A stretch of 64,000 nt of DNA. It comes from Methylobacterium nonmethylotrophicum. GTDB taxonomy: Bacteria > Pseudomonadota > Alphaproteobacteria > Rhizobiales > Beijerinckiaceae. Location of the stretch: NCBI RefSeq assembly GCF_004745635.1, contig NZ_SRLB01000011.1, positions 62,001-126,000 of the forward strand. The letters are read 5' to 3'. Positions 1-10,689 of the stretch are shown piece after piece. The notes under the pieces were generated by a model. The model ran no database searches and was not told the origin of the DNA. It worked only from the letters and a program-made list of their open reading frames with translations. The position numbers and the translations under genes are program-made. Numbering within the stretch: the stretch's first letter is position 1; each line of letters starts with the position of its first letter.

Positions 1-1
1 C

Positions 2-1165
2 GGGCTGCCGGCGGGGAGCCCCGTCGGCCGCGACACCGTTCTCGAATGGACCGGCACGGTGCGGGCGCGGACCGGCGAGACGGTGCTGATGCCGCTCGAC
101 CTCGCGGCGACCGACTATTTCGAGCTGTCGGAGGGCTACCAGCCCTTCACCAACCTCATCACCAACGGCCTCGGCGCCGGGCCGGACGTGGACTTCGCCC
201 TCGGGCACGGCCTCCTCGAACTGCTCCAGCGCGACGGCAACGGCCTCCTGTTCCGCGCCCTCGACGCCGGCGTGATGCTCGACGTGTCGGAGGGCCTAGG
301 CCCCGAGACGCGCGGCATGCTCGACCGGCTGGAGGCGCTGGGCATCCGCGCGATGCCGAAATTCGCCACCGATCAGTTCGGCTTCACCAACGTCTATTGC
401 GTCGGCTACGACGTCGATGCCTCGCGGACGCCTGCGCCGATCGCGCTCTCGGCCTGCGGCGAGGCCTGCGACCCCGACCGCGAGCGGGCCCTGCGCAAGG
501 CGGTACTGGAATTCCAGGCGGCGCGGGTGCGCAAGACCTTCGGGCACGGGCCGCTGGATCTCGCCCGCTCGATCACCCCGCCGGGCTACGTCGATGCCTT
601 CATCGAGAAGGCTTTGCCCAGCCTCGACCTCGAGGAGGGACGGGCGCTGTCCGCGATGCTCGACTGGATCGATAAGCCCGCCGAGACCCTGCGTGGCTTC
701 CTCTCCGACACGGTCTATTCGGAGCGCAGCACGAAGCGCTTCGCCGACCTGCCGACGCAACCCGCGCCGACGGGGCAGGACCGCGGCCGCATCGCCCGCG
801 CGCGGCTGGAGGCGGAGGGGTTCGACGTGCTCTACGTCGACGCCTCACCGCCGGGCGGTGGGGTCGGCATCGTCAAGGCGATCGTGCCGGGGCTCGAGGT
901 CGAGACCATGAGCTACTACCGCATCGGCGAGCGCAACACGCGAAAGCTCATCGCGCGCGACCACCCGCTGATCCGCTTCGGGGAGCCGAGCGAGACCCTG
1001 CGCCCGGTGCGCCTGACGCCGGAAGCCCTGGAGCGCTTCGGCGGCCAGCCGCTGTTCGACGTGGCTCTCGCGGACAAGATCGTCGGCCCGCTCTATCCGC
1101 TCTACCGCGAGCCGGAATCGCATCACGCGCCGTTCCGCCTGGAACGGCGGGGGAGGGCGGCATGA
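2..1165 (+). CDS. YcaO-domain protein, 5' end outside the window
   Basis: The reading frame is open from the first bases, so the N-terminus lies upstream. YcaO enzymes use ATP to activate peptide amide bonds, giving azolines, thioamides or amidines in ribosomal peptides, or act on other amides. The visible part has the YcaO core: TNGLGAG followed by an ELLQRDG segment (family pattern: small-residue loop, then E-x-x-E/Q-R-D), a second helix with RALRKAVLEFQAAR, and the C-terminal IVPGLEVE segment typical of the domain. About 388 residues are visible. The stop overlaps the next start codon (ATGA), so the two are translationally coupled. No precursor peptide and no TfuA-type partner are visible here; either may lie upstream. 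YcaO assignment is firm; the substrate is unknown. Confidence 0.85.
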   Translation, partial: GLPAGSPVGRDTVLEWTGTVRARTGETVLMPLDLAATDYFELSEGYQPFTNLITNGLGAGPDVDFALGHGLLELLQRDGNGLLFRALDAGVMLDVSEGLGPETRGMLDRLEALGIRAMPKFATDQFGFTNVYCVGYDVDASRTPAPIALSACGEACDPDRERALRKAVLEFQAARVRKTFGHGPLDLARSITPPGYVDAFIEKALPSLDLEEGRALSAMLDWIDKPAETLRGFLSDTVYSERSTKRFADLPTQPAPTGQDRGRIARARLEAEGFDVLYVDASPPGGGVGIVKAIVPGLEVETMSYYRIGERNTRKLIARDHPLIRFGEPSETLRPVRLTPEALERFGGQPLFDVALADKIVGPLYPLYREPESHHAPFRLERRGRAA

Positions 1166-1986
1166 GCCTGCGCTTCGCCTACAACACCAACGGGGCGGCC
1201 AACCACCGCCTCGACGACGCGCTCGGCCTGATCGCCGATGCCGGCTACGACGGCGTCGCCCTCACCCTCGACATCCACCACCTCGACCCGTTCGCGCAGG
1301 ACTGGGCACAAGAGGCCGAGCGGGTGCGCGGCCGGCTCTACAGCTTGGGCCTCGGCTCGGTGATTGAGACCGGCGCCCGCTTCCTCCTCGACCCGCGGGC
1401 CAAGCACGAGCCGACCCTGGTGACGGCGGACGCCGCCGGCCGCGCCCGCCGGGTCGCGTTCCTGCATCGCGCCATCGACATCGCGGCGATCCTCGGCTCG
1501 GAGGCGGTGTCGTTCTGGGCCGGCGTGCCGAAGCCGGGCGTCGATCCGGCGCAGGCGAGGGGCTGGCTGCGGGAGGGGCTGGAGGAGGTCGTCGCCTACG
1601 CCGCCGAGCGCCGGGTCGTCGCGGCGCTGGAGCCCGAGCCCGGCATGCTGGTCGAGACCCTGGACGATTACGCCGCCCTCGACGTCCCGGGCCTGCGCCT
1701 CGCCCTCGATACCGGCCACTGCCTGGTGACGCAGGAGCGCGAGCCCGCGGCGGCGGTCAAGGAATTCGCCGACCGGCTCGGCACCGTGGCGATCGAGGAC
1801 ATGGCGCGGGGCGTCCACATCCACCTGCCCTTCGGCGAGGGCGACATGGATTTAGCCAGCGTGCTCGACGCCCTCGATGCGATCAACTTCGACAGGCTGG
1901 TCTGTGTCGAACTCTCCCGCGAGAGCCACCGGGCCGACCGGATGATCCCGGATTCGCTCCGCTACCTCCGGGAGTGCCGGCGATGA
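1162..1986 (+). CDS. sugar phosphate isomerase/epimerase-like TIM-barrel protein
   Basis: This 274-residue protein has the xylose-isomerase-like (AP-endonuclease 2 type) TIM-barrel pattern. Metal-ligand candidates are visible in order: ALEPEPG, LALDTGHC, and VHIHLPFGEGDMD, which resemble the Glu, Asp-His and His/Asp ligands of the family. The start begins YNTNGAANHRLDDAL. It overlaps the YcaO gene upstream and the glycosyltransferase downstream by four bases each, so it is almost certainly made with them. Members of this fold isomerise or epimerise sugars or polyols, or act as dioxygenase-like or dehydratase-like enzymes. The reaction cannot be told from sequence. It is not a DUF692 protein of the methanobactin type as far as I can judge. 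Confidence 0.8.
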   Translation: MSLRFAYNTNGAANHRLDDALGLIADAGYDGVALTLDIHHLDPFAQDWAQEAERVRGRLYSLGLGSVIETGARFLLDPRAKHEPTLVTADAAGRARRVAFLHRAIDIAAILGSEAVSFWAGVPKPGVDPAQARGWLREGLEEVVAYAAERRVVAALEPEPGMLVETLDDYAALDVPGLRLALDTGHCLVTQEREPAAAVKEFADRLGTVAIEDMARGVHIHLPFGEGDMDLASVLDALDAINFDRLVCVELSRESHRADRMIPDSLRYLRECRR

Positions 1987-3218
1987 GGATCTGCTTCGTC
2001 AGCCGGCGCTACTTCCCGGCGATCTCAGGGATGAGCGTCTACGCCCAGAACCTCTTGCGCGAGCTGGTCGGCGCCGGCCATGACGTCACGATGGTGAGCC
2101 AGTACCGGGGCGACGCCTTCGGCACCCAGGTCTATGGCGGCGGCCCGCCGCCGCCGGTGCCGGGCGTGCGGGTGGTCGGCCTCGAGCAAATCGGCGAGCA
2201 GGAGAGCGGCGATTTCGAGCGCGACATCGCCACGATGGTCGAGACGATCGCGGCCGAGCACCGGAAACAGCCCTACGACGTGCTCCACGCCCAGTACGGC
2301 TACCCGACGGGCTTCGCCACGCTGATCGCCTCCAAGCGCTTGGGGATCCCGAACGTGGTCTCGATCCAGGGCGGCGACGGCCACTGGGTCGGCTCGTGCT
2401 GCGAGACCCACCGCCTCGCCATGGTGCGGGTGCTGGCGCATGCCAATGCGCTCCTGATCGGCGGCCGCTCCTTCGTGGCCGAGGTCTGCGACCGGCTCGG
2501 CAGCGACCCCACGCACTTCACCATCGTGCCGGGCGCCGTCGACACCGCGCGCTTTCGGCCGCCGGAAGGATGGCAGCCGGGTGATGCCGCCGACCCGGTC
2601 CGCCTGTTCTACCACGGCCGGGTCGACCGCCGGAAAGGCGTGCTCGACTTTCTCGATGCCTTGAGCCTCCTGCGCCTGCGCGGCACGCCCTTCGCGGCAA
2701 TCATCTCCGGCATCGGCCCCGACGTGGAGCCGGCGAAGGCGCTCGCCGCCGATCTCGGCTTCTCCGAGGCACAGGTGCGCTTCACCGGCTACGCCGATTA
2801 CGACGCGGTGCCGGGCCTCTACGCGCTCGGCGACGTCTTCGTCTCGCCGACCTATGCTGAGGGGTTTTCGAACACCATCCTGGAGGCGATGGCGGCGGGC
2901 CAGGCGGTGGTCTCGACCCACTCGGTCGGCGTCTCGGACTGCCTGCGCGACGAGGAGAACGGCCTCCTGGTCCAGCCCGGCGACGTACCGGCCCTCGCCG
3001 AGGCGCTGCACCGGATCATCACCGACCGGCCGCTGCGGGCCCGCCTCGCGGCGGCGGCTCTGGAGGAGTGCCGGCGGGTCTATTCCTGGCAGGCGGTGGG
3101 ACGGCAGATCATGGAGGTCTACGCGGCGGTGAGGGACGAGCGGCCGGACCCGGCCTTCGACCCGGACCTCCCGCACGATCCGACCTGCCGCTTCCGCGCC
3201 GAGCCGCACCTGTTGTGA
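1983..3218 (+). CDS. GT4-family glycosyltransferase
   Basis: A retaining GT-B glycosyltransferase of family 4. The N-terminal Rossmann domain starts RICFVSRRYFPAISGM, with the glycine-rich acceptor/donor loop. The C-terminal donor domain has FYHGRVDRRKGV and the family E-x7-E nucleotide-sugar motif in AEGFSNTILEAM. The ATG at 1983 overlaps the upstream stop (ATGA) and is preferred over an in-frame GTG at 1974. The protein has 411 residues from this start. GT4 enzymes paired with a PIG-L deacetylase are the hallmark of mycothiol (MshA/MshB) and bacillithiol (BshA/BshB) synthesis, and a PIG-L gene lies 142 bases downstream. Which sugar and acceptor are used is unknown. Confidence 0.88.
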   Translation: MRICFVSRRYFPAISGMSVYAQNLLRELVGAGHDVTMVSQYRGDAFGTQVYGGGPPPPVPGVRVVGLEQIGEQESGDFERDIATMVETIAAEHRKQPYDVLHAQYGYPTGFATLIASKRLGIPNVVSIQGGDGHWVGSCCETHRLAMVRVLAHANALLIGGRSFVAEVCDRLGSDPTHFTIVPGAVDTARFRPPEGWQPGDAADPVRLFYHGRVDRRKGVLDFLDALSLLRLRGTPFAAIISGIGPDVEPAKALAADLGFSEAQVRFTGYADYDAVPGLYALGDVFVSPTYAEGFSNTILEAMAAGQAVVSTHSVGVSDCLRDEENGLLVQPGDVPALAEALHRIITDRPLRARLAAAALEECRRVYSWQAVGRQIMEVYAAVRDERPDPAFDPDLPHDPTCRFRAEPHLL

Positions 3219-3226
3219 GGTTCACT

Positions 3227-3335
3227 CCCCTCCCCCTTGTGGGGAGGGGCCGGGGGTGGGGGTGGTGCAGAAGGCACCGCTGAGCTCAACGCGGCACCAC
3301 CCCCACCCCTAACCCCTCCCCACAAGGGGGAGGGG
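3227..3335. repeat. long palindromic repeat, family A copy 1
   Basis: Two arms of roughly 43 bases, one starting with CCCCTCCCCCTTGTGGGG and the other ending with its reverse complement, flank a short centre. It sits between the glycosyltransferase and deacetylase genes and would form a long hairpin in the transcript. A related copy lies at 13985-14127. Confidence 0.8.
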
Positions 3336-3360
3336 AAAAGCCCGTTTGCCACCGAGTTCC

Positions 3361-4110
3361 ATGCCCACAGCCCTCGCCCTCTCGCCCCATCTCGACGATG
3401 CCGCCTTCTCCTGCGGCGGCACCCTGGCGCAGCTCGCGGCCGGGGGGTGGCGGGTGGTGATGGTGACCCTGCTCACCGCGAGCGTGCCCGAGCCCACCGG
3501 CTTCGCGCTCGCCTGCCAGCTCGACAAGGGGCTGGGACCCGAGGTCGACTACATGGCGCTGCGTCGCGACGAGGACCGGGCGGCGGCGGCGGCTCTGGGC
3601 CTCCACGCGCCGGTCCACGTCGCGCTCCGGGAAGCGCCGCATCGGGGCTACGCCTCGGCCCCGGAGCTCTTCGCAGAGACCCGGCCCGACGACACGCTCG
3701 CGGACGACCTCGTCCCCGTGCTGGCCCGCCTGATGGCGGAGGCCTCGCCCGACCTGCTGCTGGCCCCGCAAGGTGTGGGCGGCCACGTCGATCACGTCCA
3801 GCTGGTCCGCGCGCTCACGGCCCACTCCCCGGCCTGCCCGGTGCTGTGGTGGCGCGACTTCCCCTACACCGTGCGCCACCCTGACCCGAAGGAGCCGTTC
3901 CGCGACGCCCTCGCGGACCTGCCCACGATCATCGTGCGGCTGTCCCCGGACGAGGAGGCGGCCAAGCACGCCGCCTGCGCGGCCTATGCGAGCCAGATCG
4001 GCTTCCAGTTCGGCGGCCCCGCCGGCCTCGCCGACCGCCTCGCCGCCGAGGGCGCCCGCGAAACCTTCCGCCTTGCCGGCGCCCTGCCGGACGGGCTCAT
4101 GCTGGCGTGA
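3361..4110 (+). CDS. PIG-L (LmbE-like) zinc-dependent deacetylase
   Basis: PIG-L enzymes remove an N-acetyl group from GlcNAc-containing conjugates. The N-terminal SPHLDDAAFSCGG carries the HxDD motif (His10, Asp12, Asp13) and GGHVDHV gives the second motif (His142, Asp144, His145). His10, Asp13 and His145 are the expected zinc ligands and Asp12 the general base. Length 249 residues is normal. The ATG at 3361 is chosen because the homologous start (TALALSPHLDD) begins right after it. The gene follows a GT4 glycosyltransferase across a repeat and overlaps the next gene by four bases (GTGA). The likely role is deacetylation of the sugar added by that transferase, by analogy with MshB/BshB; this is inference. 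Confidence 0.88.
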   Translation: MPTALALSPHLDDAAFSCGGTLAQLAAGGWRVVMVTLLTASVPEPTGFALACQLDKGLGPEVDYMALRRDEDRAAAAALGLHAPVHVALREAPHRGYASAPELFAETRPDDTLADDLVPVLARLMAEASPDLLLAPQGVGGHVDHVQLVRALTAHSPACPVLWWRDFPYTVRHPDPKEPFRDALADLPTIIVRLSPDEEAAKHAACAAYASQIGFQFGGPAGLADRLAAEGARETFRLAGALPDGLMLA

Positions 4111-4763
4111 ATCCGGCCGCCCCCGAGATCCTTGTCCCGAAAAGCCTGGCCGATCCCGGCGCCGTCGCAGCGCGCCACGCCCTCGTCGAAGCGAGCCCCC
4201 ACCTCGCGCCCCTGCGCCGCCTCGCCGAGCGGATCCGCGCCGAGCAGGACAGGCCGGTTCCGGAGGCCGATCCGCTCGATGGCGGCGTCGCGGCCCGCCT
4301 GCTGCTGCTTCTCGAGACCCCGGGCCCGGCCACCGGCCGCACCGCTTTCGTGTCCCGCGACAACCCGACCGGCACCGCCGCCAACCTGTTCCGGTTCCTG
4401 GCCGAGGCCGGCATCCCGCGCGCCGACACCCTGATCTGGAACGCGGTGCCATGGGTGATCCACGCCCCCGGCGCCCGCAACCGAGCGCCCCGCACGGGCG
4501 AGATCCGGGCGGCGCAGGCCTACCTGCCGCCGCTGATGGCGCTGATGCCGAACCTCGCGACCGTGGTCCTGTCCGGCCGGGTCTCCCAGACGCTCGCGCC
4601 CGTCCTCGCCAAGGCGCGCCCCGGCCTGCCCGTGGTGGCGATCCCGCATCCGAGCCCGACCTACGTCTGCACCAGCCCGGAGGTGCCCCGGCGCATCGCC
4701 GCCGGACTCGCGGAGGCCCGGCGGTATCTGTCCTCCCCGGACGATCCGGGTCTCCCCGGCTGA
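4107..4763 (+). CDS. uracil-DNA glycosylase superfamily protein
   Basis: A 218-residue protein starting with GTG in a four-base overlap with the deacetylase stop. It has the UDG-superfamily layout: ETPGP (residues 70-74) at the position of motif A, NPTG and NLFRFL, WNAVPW in the middle, and IPHPSP (179-184) as motif B. Motif A lacks the GxDPY/GEGPG form of well-known repair enzymes. Several UDG-like families are not proven DNA repair enzymes. Its location at the end of a coupled glycosyl-transfer and deacetylation cluster is unexpected for a repair gene. It could be a housekeeping glycosylase that happens to be adjacent, or an enzyme acting on an N-glycosidic bond of the cluster product. Confidence 0.75.
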   Translation: MNPAAPEILVPKSLADPGAVAARHALVEASPHLAPLRRLAERIRAEQDRPVPEADPLDGGVAARLLLLLETPGPATGRTAFVSRDNPTGTAANLFRFLAEAGIPRADTLIWNAVPWVIHAPGARNRAPRTGEIRAAQAYLPPLMALMPNLATVVLSGRVSQTLAPVLAKARPGLPVVAIPHPSPTYVCTSPEVPRRIAAGLAEARRYLSSPDDPGLPG

Positions 4764-4932
4764 TGGGCCGGCTGCCCCATGGTCCGGCTGGTCATTCGCC
4801 GGCAGAGCGCCTACATGGCGGCTTGGCGAGCGGGGCTCGGTCGGAGTGCCGCCGGGCATTTGGAGTGCGCGAGCCTGGCCGCGACCGGCCGCAGGCTCGC
4901 GCCGGCGACCAGCGGGGTCGGACGCCGACGCG

Positions 4933-6069
4933 ATGAACTTCGCCACGCAGGACAAGAACCTCGCGCAGGCCAGACCCCTGCGCGATGCGGGCGCCGGGGC
5001 CGAGCCGCCGCGCGACGAGGATCCGGCCGGCCAAGATCCGGGCAAGGATCCGGGCAAGGAGCCCCCGGCCCCGGAGGAGCGCCGCGCGCGCCACCGGCGC
5101 CGCTATGCCTGGATCGGCACGCTCGCGAGCGTGGTGCTGTTCGTCATCTCCCTCGGGGTGCTGGGCAAGCTCGTCTCGACCGTCACCTGGGCGGACCTGC
5201 GGGCGGCCTTCCTGGCCGCCACCCCGGAGCAGGTCGGGCTCGCCATCCTGCTCGTCGCGGTGAGCTACCTCTTCCTCACCTGCTACGATGCCCTGGCGTT
5301 GCGCCAGCTCAAGCTCAAGGTGCCCTACCGCACCACCGCGCTCGCCTCCTTCACCAGCTACGCGGTGAGCTTCAACCTCGGCTTCCCGCTGCTGACCGCC
5401 GGCACGGTGCGCTACTGGATCTATTCCGGGCAAGGCCTCAGCCCCGGGCGCATCGCGGCGCTCACCATCGTGGCCGGCTTCACCTTCTGGCTCGGCATGG
5501 GGGCGGTGCTCGGAATCAGCCTCATCCGCGAGGCCGACCCGCTCTCGCACCTCACCTATACGAGCCCGCTTCTGAACCAGGGGGTCGGGGTCGCGACGCT
5601 GGCGGCGGTCGTCGCCTACCTCGCCTGGGTCACGGTCAAGCGTCGCAGCGTCAAGGTGCGGGGCTGGCGCCTGGAACTGCCGGGCCTCAAGCTCTCCTTG
5701 AGCCAGATGCTCGTCGGCGCCGGCGACGTCTGCGCGGCGGCCGGTGTGCTCTACGTGCTGCTGCCGGCCGGCCACGGCGTCAGCTTCGAGACCTTCGTGG
5801 CGATCTACGTGCTCGCGGCGATGCTCGGCATCGCCAGCCACGCGCCGGGCGGGCTCGGGGTGTTCGAGGCCACGGTGCTGCTGGCGCTCTCCGGCCTGCC
5901 GCGGGAATCGGTGCTCGGCGCGCTGCTGCTGTTCCGGGTCTGCTACTACTTGGTGCCGTTCGTGGTGGCGCTCGCCGCACTCGGCGCCTATGAGATCGCC
6001 AAGCGGGCGCGCCTCACCCCGCGGGAGGCGCCCGACGATGATGCCGCCGAGAGCGACCCGACGCCCTGA
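4933..6069 (+). CDS. YbhN/UPF0104-type (lysylphosphatidylglycerol synthase TM-like) membrane protein
   Basis: A polytopic inner-membrane protein of about 378 residues. A charged, proline-rich N-terminal tail of roughly 55 residues precedes the first membrane segment (WIGTLASVVLFVISLGVLG). Six or seven further hydrophobic segments follow. The family signatures FNLGFPLLTAGTVRYW and the later HAPGGLGVFEA (corresponding to the PGGLG motif of LPG-synthase TM domains) are present. There is no C-terminal DUF2156 aminoacyl-transfer domain, so lipid lysinylation cannot be assigned; such stand-alone proteins are suggested to be lipid flippases or transporters. The ATG at 4933 is chosen over earlier in-frame starts, which would run through a low-complexity stretch. 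Confidence 0.8.
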   Translation: MNFATQDKNLAQARPLRDAGAGAEPPRDEDPAGQDPGKDPGKEPPAPEERRARHRRRYAWIGTLASVVLFVISLGVLGKLVSTVTWADLRAAFLAATPEQVGLAILLVAVSYLFLTCYDALALRQLKLKVPYRTTALASFTSYAVSFNLGFPLLTAGTVRYWIYSGQGLSPGRIAALTIVAGFTFWLGMGAVLGISLIREADPLSHLTYTSPLLNQGVGVATLAAVVAYLAWVTVKRRSVKVRGWRLELPGLKLSLSQMLVGAGDVCAAAGVLYVLLPAGHGVSFETFVAIYVLAAMLGIASHAPGGLGVFEATVLLALSGLPRESVLGALLLFRVCYYLVPFVVALAALGAYEIAKRARLTPREAPDDDAAESDPTP

Positions 6070-6109
6070 CGCCGGCGATCCGCTCGACCCGCCGGACGCC
6101 CCGGCCGCC

Positions 6110-7426
6110 ATGACGCCCTTCCTGCCCGCGGCCGCCGGGACGCTCTCCTCCGCCCGGCGCGCCGCCTGGCGGGGCGCACTCTGCGCCGTGGCGGTGTTCG
6201 TGGCCGGGCTCGCCTGGCACCACGGGCTCGACCTCGGCACCGTGTTCCTCGGGATCCTCGCCCTCCTGGTCGGCGGCCTCGCGGCGGCACCGCGCCGGGG
6301 CGAGCCGGTGCCGCGCTCCGACGCGCCGCCGGGCCGGAGCCGCCACGGCCTCGCCGAGGCGCTGCTCGCCAACATCCCCGACCCGGTGATCCTGATCGAC
6401 CGCCGCGCCCTGGTGATCGAGGCCAACGATGCCGCCCGGGCGCTGCTGCCGTCCTTACGCCCCCGCCACCCGCTCTCCTTCTCGCTCCGCGACCCCGACG
6501 TGCTCGACGGCATCGAGACCGTGCTGCGCACCGGCGAGCCCCTGAAGACCCAGTATTCCCCCCGGGTGCCGACCGAACGCACCTTCGAGGTGCAGATCGG
6601 CGCGATGCAGGGCGGCGAGGCCGGGCGGGCCGGGCCGAACGTCGTGCTCTTCCTGCGCGACCTCACCTCGGCCCAGCGCCTCGAGACGATGCGGGTCGAT
6701 TTCGTCGCCAATGCCAGCCACGAGCTGCGCACGCCGCTCGCCTCGCTCCTGGGCTTCATCGAGACCCTGCAGGGCCCGGCCCGGGACGACGCCAGGGCGC
6801 GCGAGCGCTTCCTCGGCATCATGCGGGTCCAGGCCCTGCGGATGACGCGGCTGATCGACGACCTCCTGTCGCTCTCCCGCATCGAGCTGCGCGCCCACGT
6901 GGCGCCGACCGAGGTGGTGGATGTCGGCCCGCTCGCCCGCCAGATCGCCGATGCGCTCGGCGTCCTCGCCCGCGAGCGCGGCGTCGCCATCACGCTCGAC
7001 GCCGAGCCGGGGCCGCAGCGCATCCTCGGCGACCGCGACGAGATCCTGCGGGTGATCGAGAACCTGGTCGAGAACGCCGTGAAGTATGGCGGCGACGGCG
7101 GCCGGGTCGAGATCCGGCTCGCCCGCATCCCGGCGGAGGAGAGCCGGCCGCCCCAGGTCGAGATCGCGGTGCGCGACGAGGGCCCGGGCATCGCGCCCGA
7201 GCACCTGCCGCGCCTGACCGAGCGCTTCTACCGGGTCGACGCCGCGTCCAGCCGCCAGCAGGGCGGCACGGGCCTCGGCCTCGCCATCGTCAAGCACATC
7301 CTCAACCGCCACCGCGGCCGGCTGGTGATCGAGAGCACCCCGGGGGAGGGCGCGACCTTCCGGGCCCTGATCCCGGCCCATGGCGGAACCGATCAGGGGC
7401 AGGCGACGAGCAGGCGCCCGGTATAG
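6110..7426 (+). CDS. phoR: PhoR-like sensor histidine kinase
   Basis: A class I histidine kinase. Two hydrophobic segments near the N-terminus (about residues 18-36 and 41-60) form a membrane hairpin with little periplasmic sequence, as in PhoR. A PAS domain follows (ANIPDPVILIDRR onward). The HisKA box FVANASHELRTPL has phospho-acceptor His204. The ATPase domain shows ENLVENAVKYG (N box), DEGPGI (G1) and GTGLGLAIVKH (G2). ATG 6110 is chosen; an in-frame ATG pair at 6038 would overlap the upstream gene. No phoB or pst gene lies in the window, so the phosphate role rests on domain layout alone. The 3' end overlaps the convergent gene at 7393 by 34 bases. Confidence 0.82.
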   Translation: MTPFLPAAAGTLSSARRAAWRGALCAVAVFVAGLAWHHGLDLGTVFLGILALLVGGLAAAPRRGEPVPRSDAPPGRSRHGLAEALLANIPDPVILIDRRALVIEANDAARALLPSLRPRHPLSFSLRDPDVLDGIETVLRTGEPLKTQYSPRVPTERTFEVQIGAMQGGEAGRAGPNVVLFLRDLTSAQRLETMRVDFVANASHELRTPLASLLGFIETLQGPARDDARARERFLGIMRVQALRMTRLIDDLLSLSRIELRAHVAPTEVVDVGPLARQIADALGVLARERGVAITLDAEPGPQRILGDRDEILRVIENLVENAVKYGGDGGRVEIRLARIPAEESRPPQVEIAVRDEGPGIAPEHLPRLTERFYRVDAASSRQQGGTGLGLAIVKHILNRHRGRLVIESTPGEGATFRALIPAHGGTDQGQATSRRPV

Positions 7427-8031
7427 TCGGCGGCGGTCGCGGCGGCGGCGCCCGGCGTGCCGGTGGCCTCCGCGTCGGGGATCAGCTGCTCGCCCTCCTG
7501 CGCCTGCCGGGCCGGGCGGGTGAGCTTCAGCACGCAGTCGGTGTTGCCCGACAGCGTGACGGGATCCCCCGGCGGAAGCCCGAAGGCGACGTAGAAGTCC
7601 GGATCGTCGAAGCTCACCACGAGGGTGCGCACCGGGCCGGCGGGCCCTTGCGGCACCAGGGTGAAGTCGAGGGTGAGGCGGCCGCCCGAAAAACGCGCCT
7701 TCGGCGACGGCCCGCCCTTGAGCGCCAGCGGGCGCCCGTTGAGCTTTCCTTGCGTGAAGAACGCGGTCTCGGCCATCGCCTCCAGGCGCTCGGCGGCCAT
7801 CGCGTCGAGCTTTCCCTGGTCCGGCACGCCGTCGCGCTTCGAATCGAGGTTCAGCACCGCGAAGGCGGAGTATTCCGGGTCGAAGGTCCAGGATTCGCGG
7901 ATCGCCACCAGGTTGCGCTTGCCGTCCAGCACCAGCTCGGCCCGGGCCTGCACCCAGACGTGCGGATGCGCCAGCGCCGCCCCCGCCCCGCCGCACAGCA
8001 CCGCCACAGCCGCCAGACACCGCCCGATCAT
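7393..8031 (-). CDS. DUF1007 family periplasmic protein
   Basis: A 212-residue secreted protein with a signal peptide ending at ALA before HPHVWVQARAEL; the HPHVW start of the mature part is diagnostic of DUF1007, annotated as a periplasmic component of an uncharacterised transport system. Histidines next to the mature N-terminus suggest metal binding, and the family often accompanies nickel/cobalt or zinc transporters. Here it lies divergent from copA with about 136 bases between starts, which suggests a link to copper handling; that is inference. The ATG at 8031 is chosen because it directly precedes the signal peptide. Its 3' end overlaps that of the histidine kinase gene. Confidence 0.82.
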   Translation of the reverse strand: MIGRCLAAVAVLCGGAGAALAHPHVWVQARAELVLDGKRNLVAIRESWTFDPEYSAFAVLNLDSKRDGVPDQGKLDAMAAERLEAMAETAFFTQGKLNGRPLALKGGPSPKARFSGGRLTLDFTLVPQGPAGPVRTLVVSFDDPDFYVAFGLPPGDPVTLSGNTDCVLKLTRPARQAQEGEQLIPDAEATGTPGAAAATAADYTGRLLVACP

Positions 8032-8167
8032 CGCCCGCTCCCGCTCAAGGTCGGCGCTGTGGGCGGAGAGCACGGCGAAACCATGTTCGTGACGCAACGC
8101 CCAGCTCCGATCCCAGGCGTGTCGCGCCGCCGCCCCGCACCCCACATCAGGCCCGGGAGACCGCACC

Positions 8168-10597
<2,430 letters not shown>

Positions 10598-10689
10598 CGA
10601 CAGGCGGACGCGACACCCTCCTGGTCATCTCGGCCCCCGTTTCGCAAGGGATTGTGAGCCTCGGCTGGTTCTTGCTCACGTTGCGTGGA

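Noticed and set aside
1162..1986. TIM-barrel protein as a DUF692 methanobactin-type enzyme
   Set aside because: The metal motifs follow the xylose-isomerase/AP-endonuclease 2 pattern, and no DUF692 signature could be recognised.
4107..4763. Naming the UDG-like gene ung or udg
   Set aside because: Motif A does not match the characterised families well enough to give a symbol.
4792..7191. A very long open frame on the minus strand opposite the YbhN and kinase genes
   Set aside because: Its composition is Arg/Gly/Ala/Ser-rich without domain motifs, while the plus strand carries clear protein families. High GC makes such antisense frames common here.
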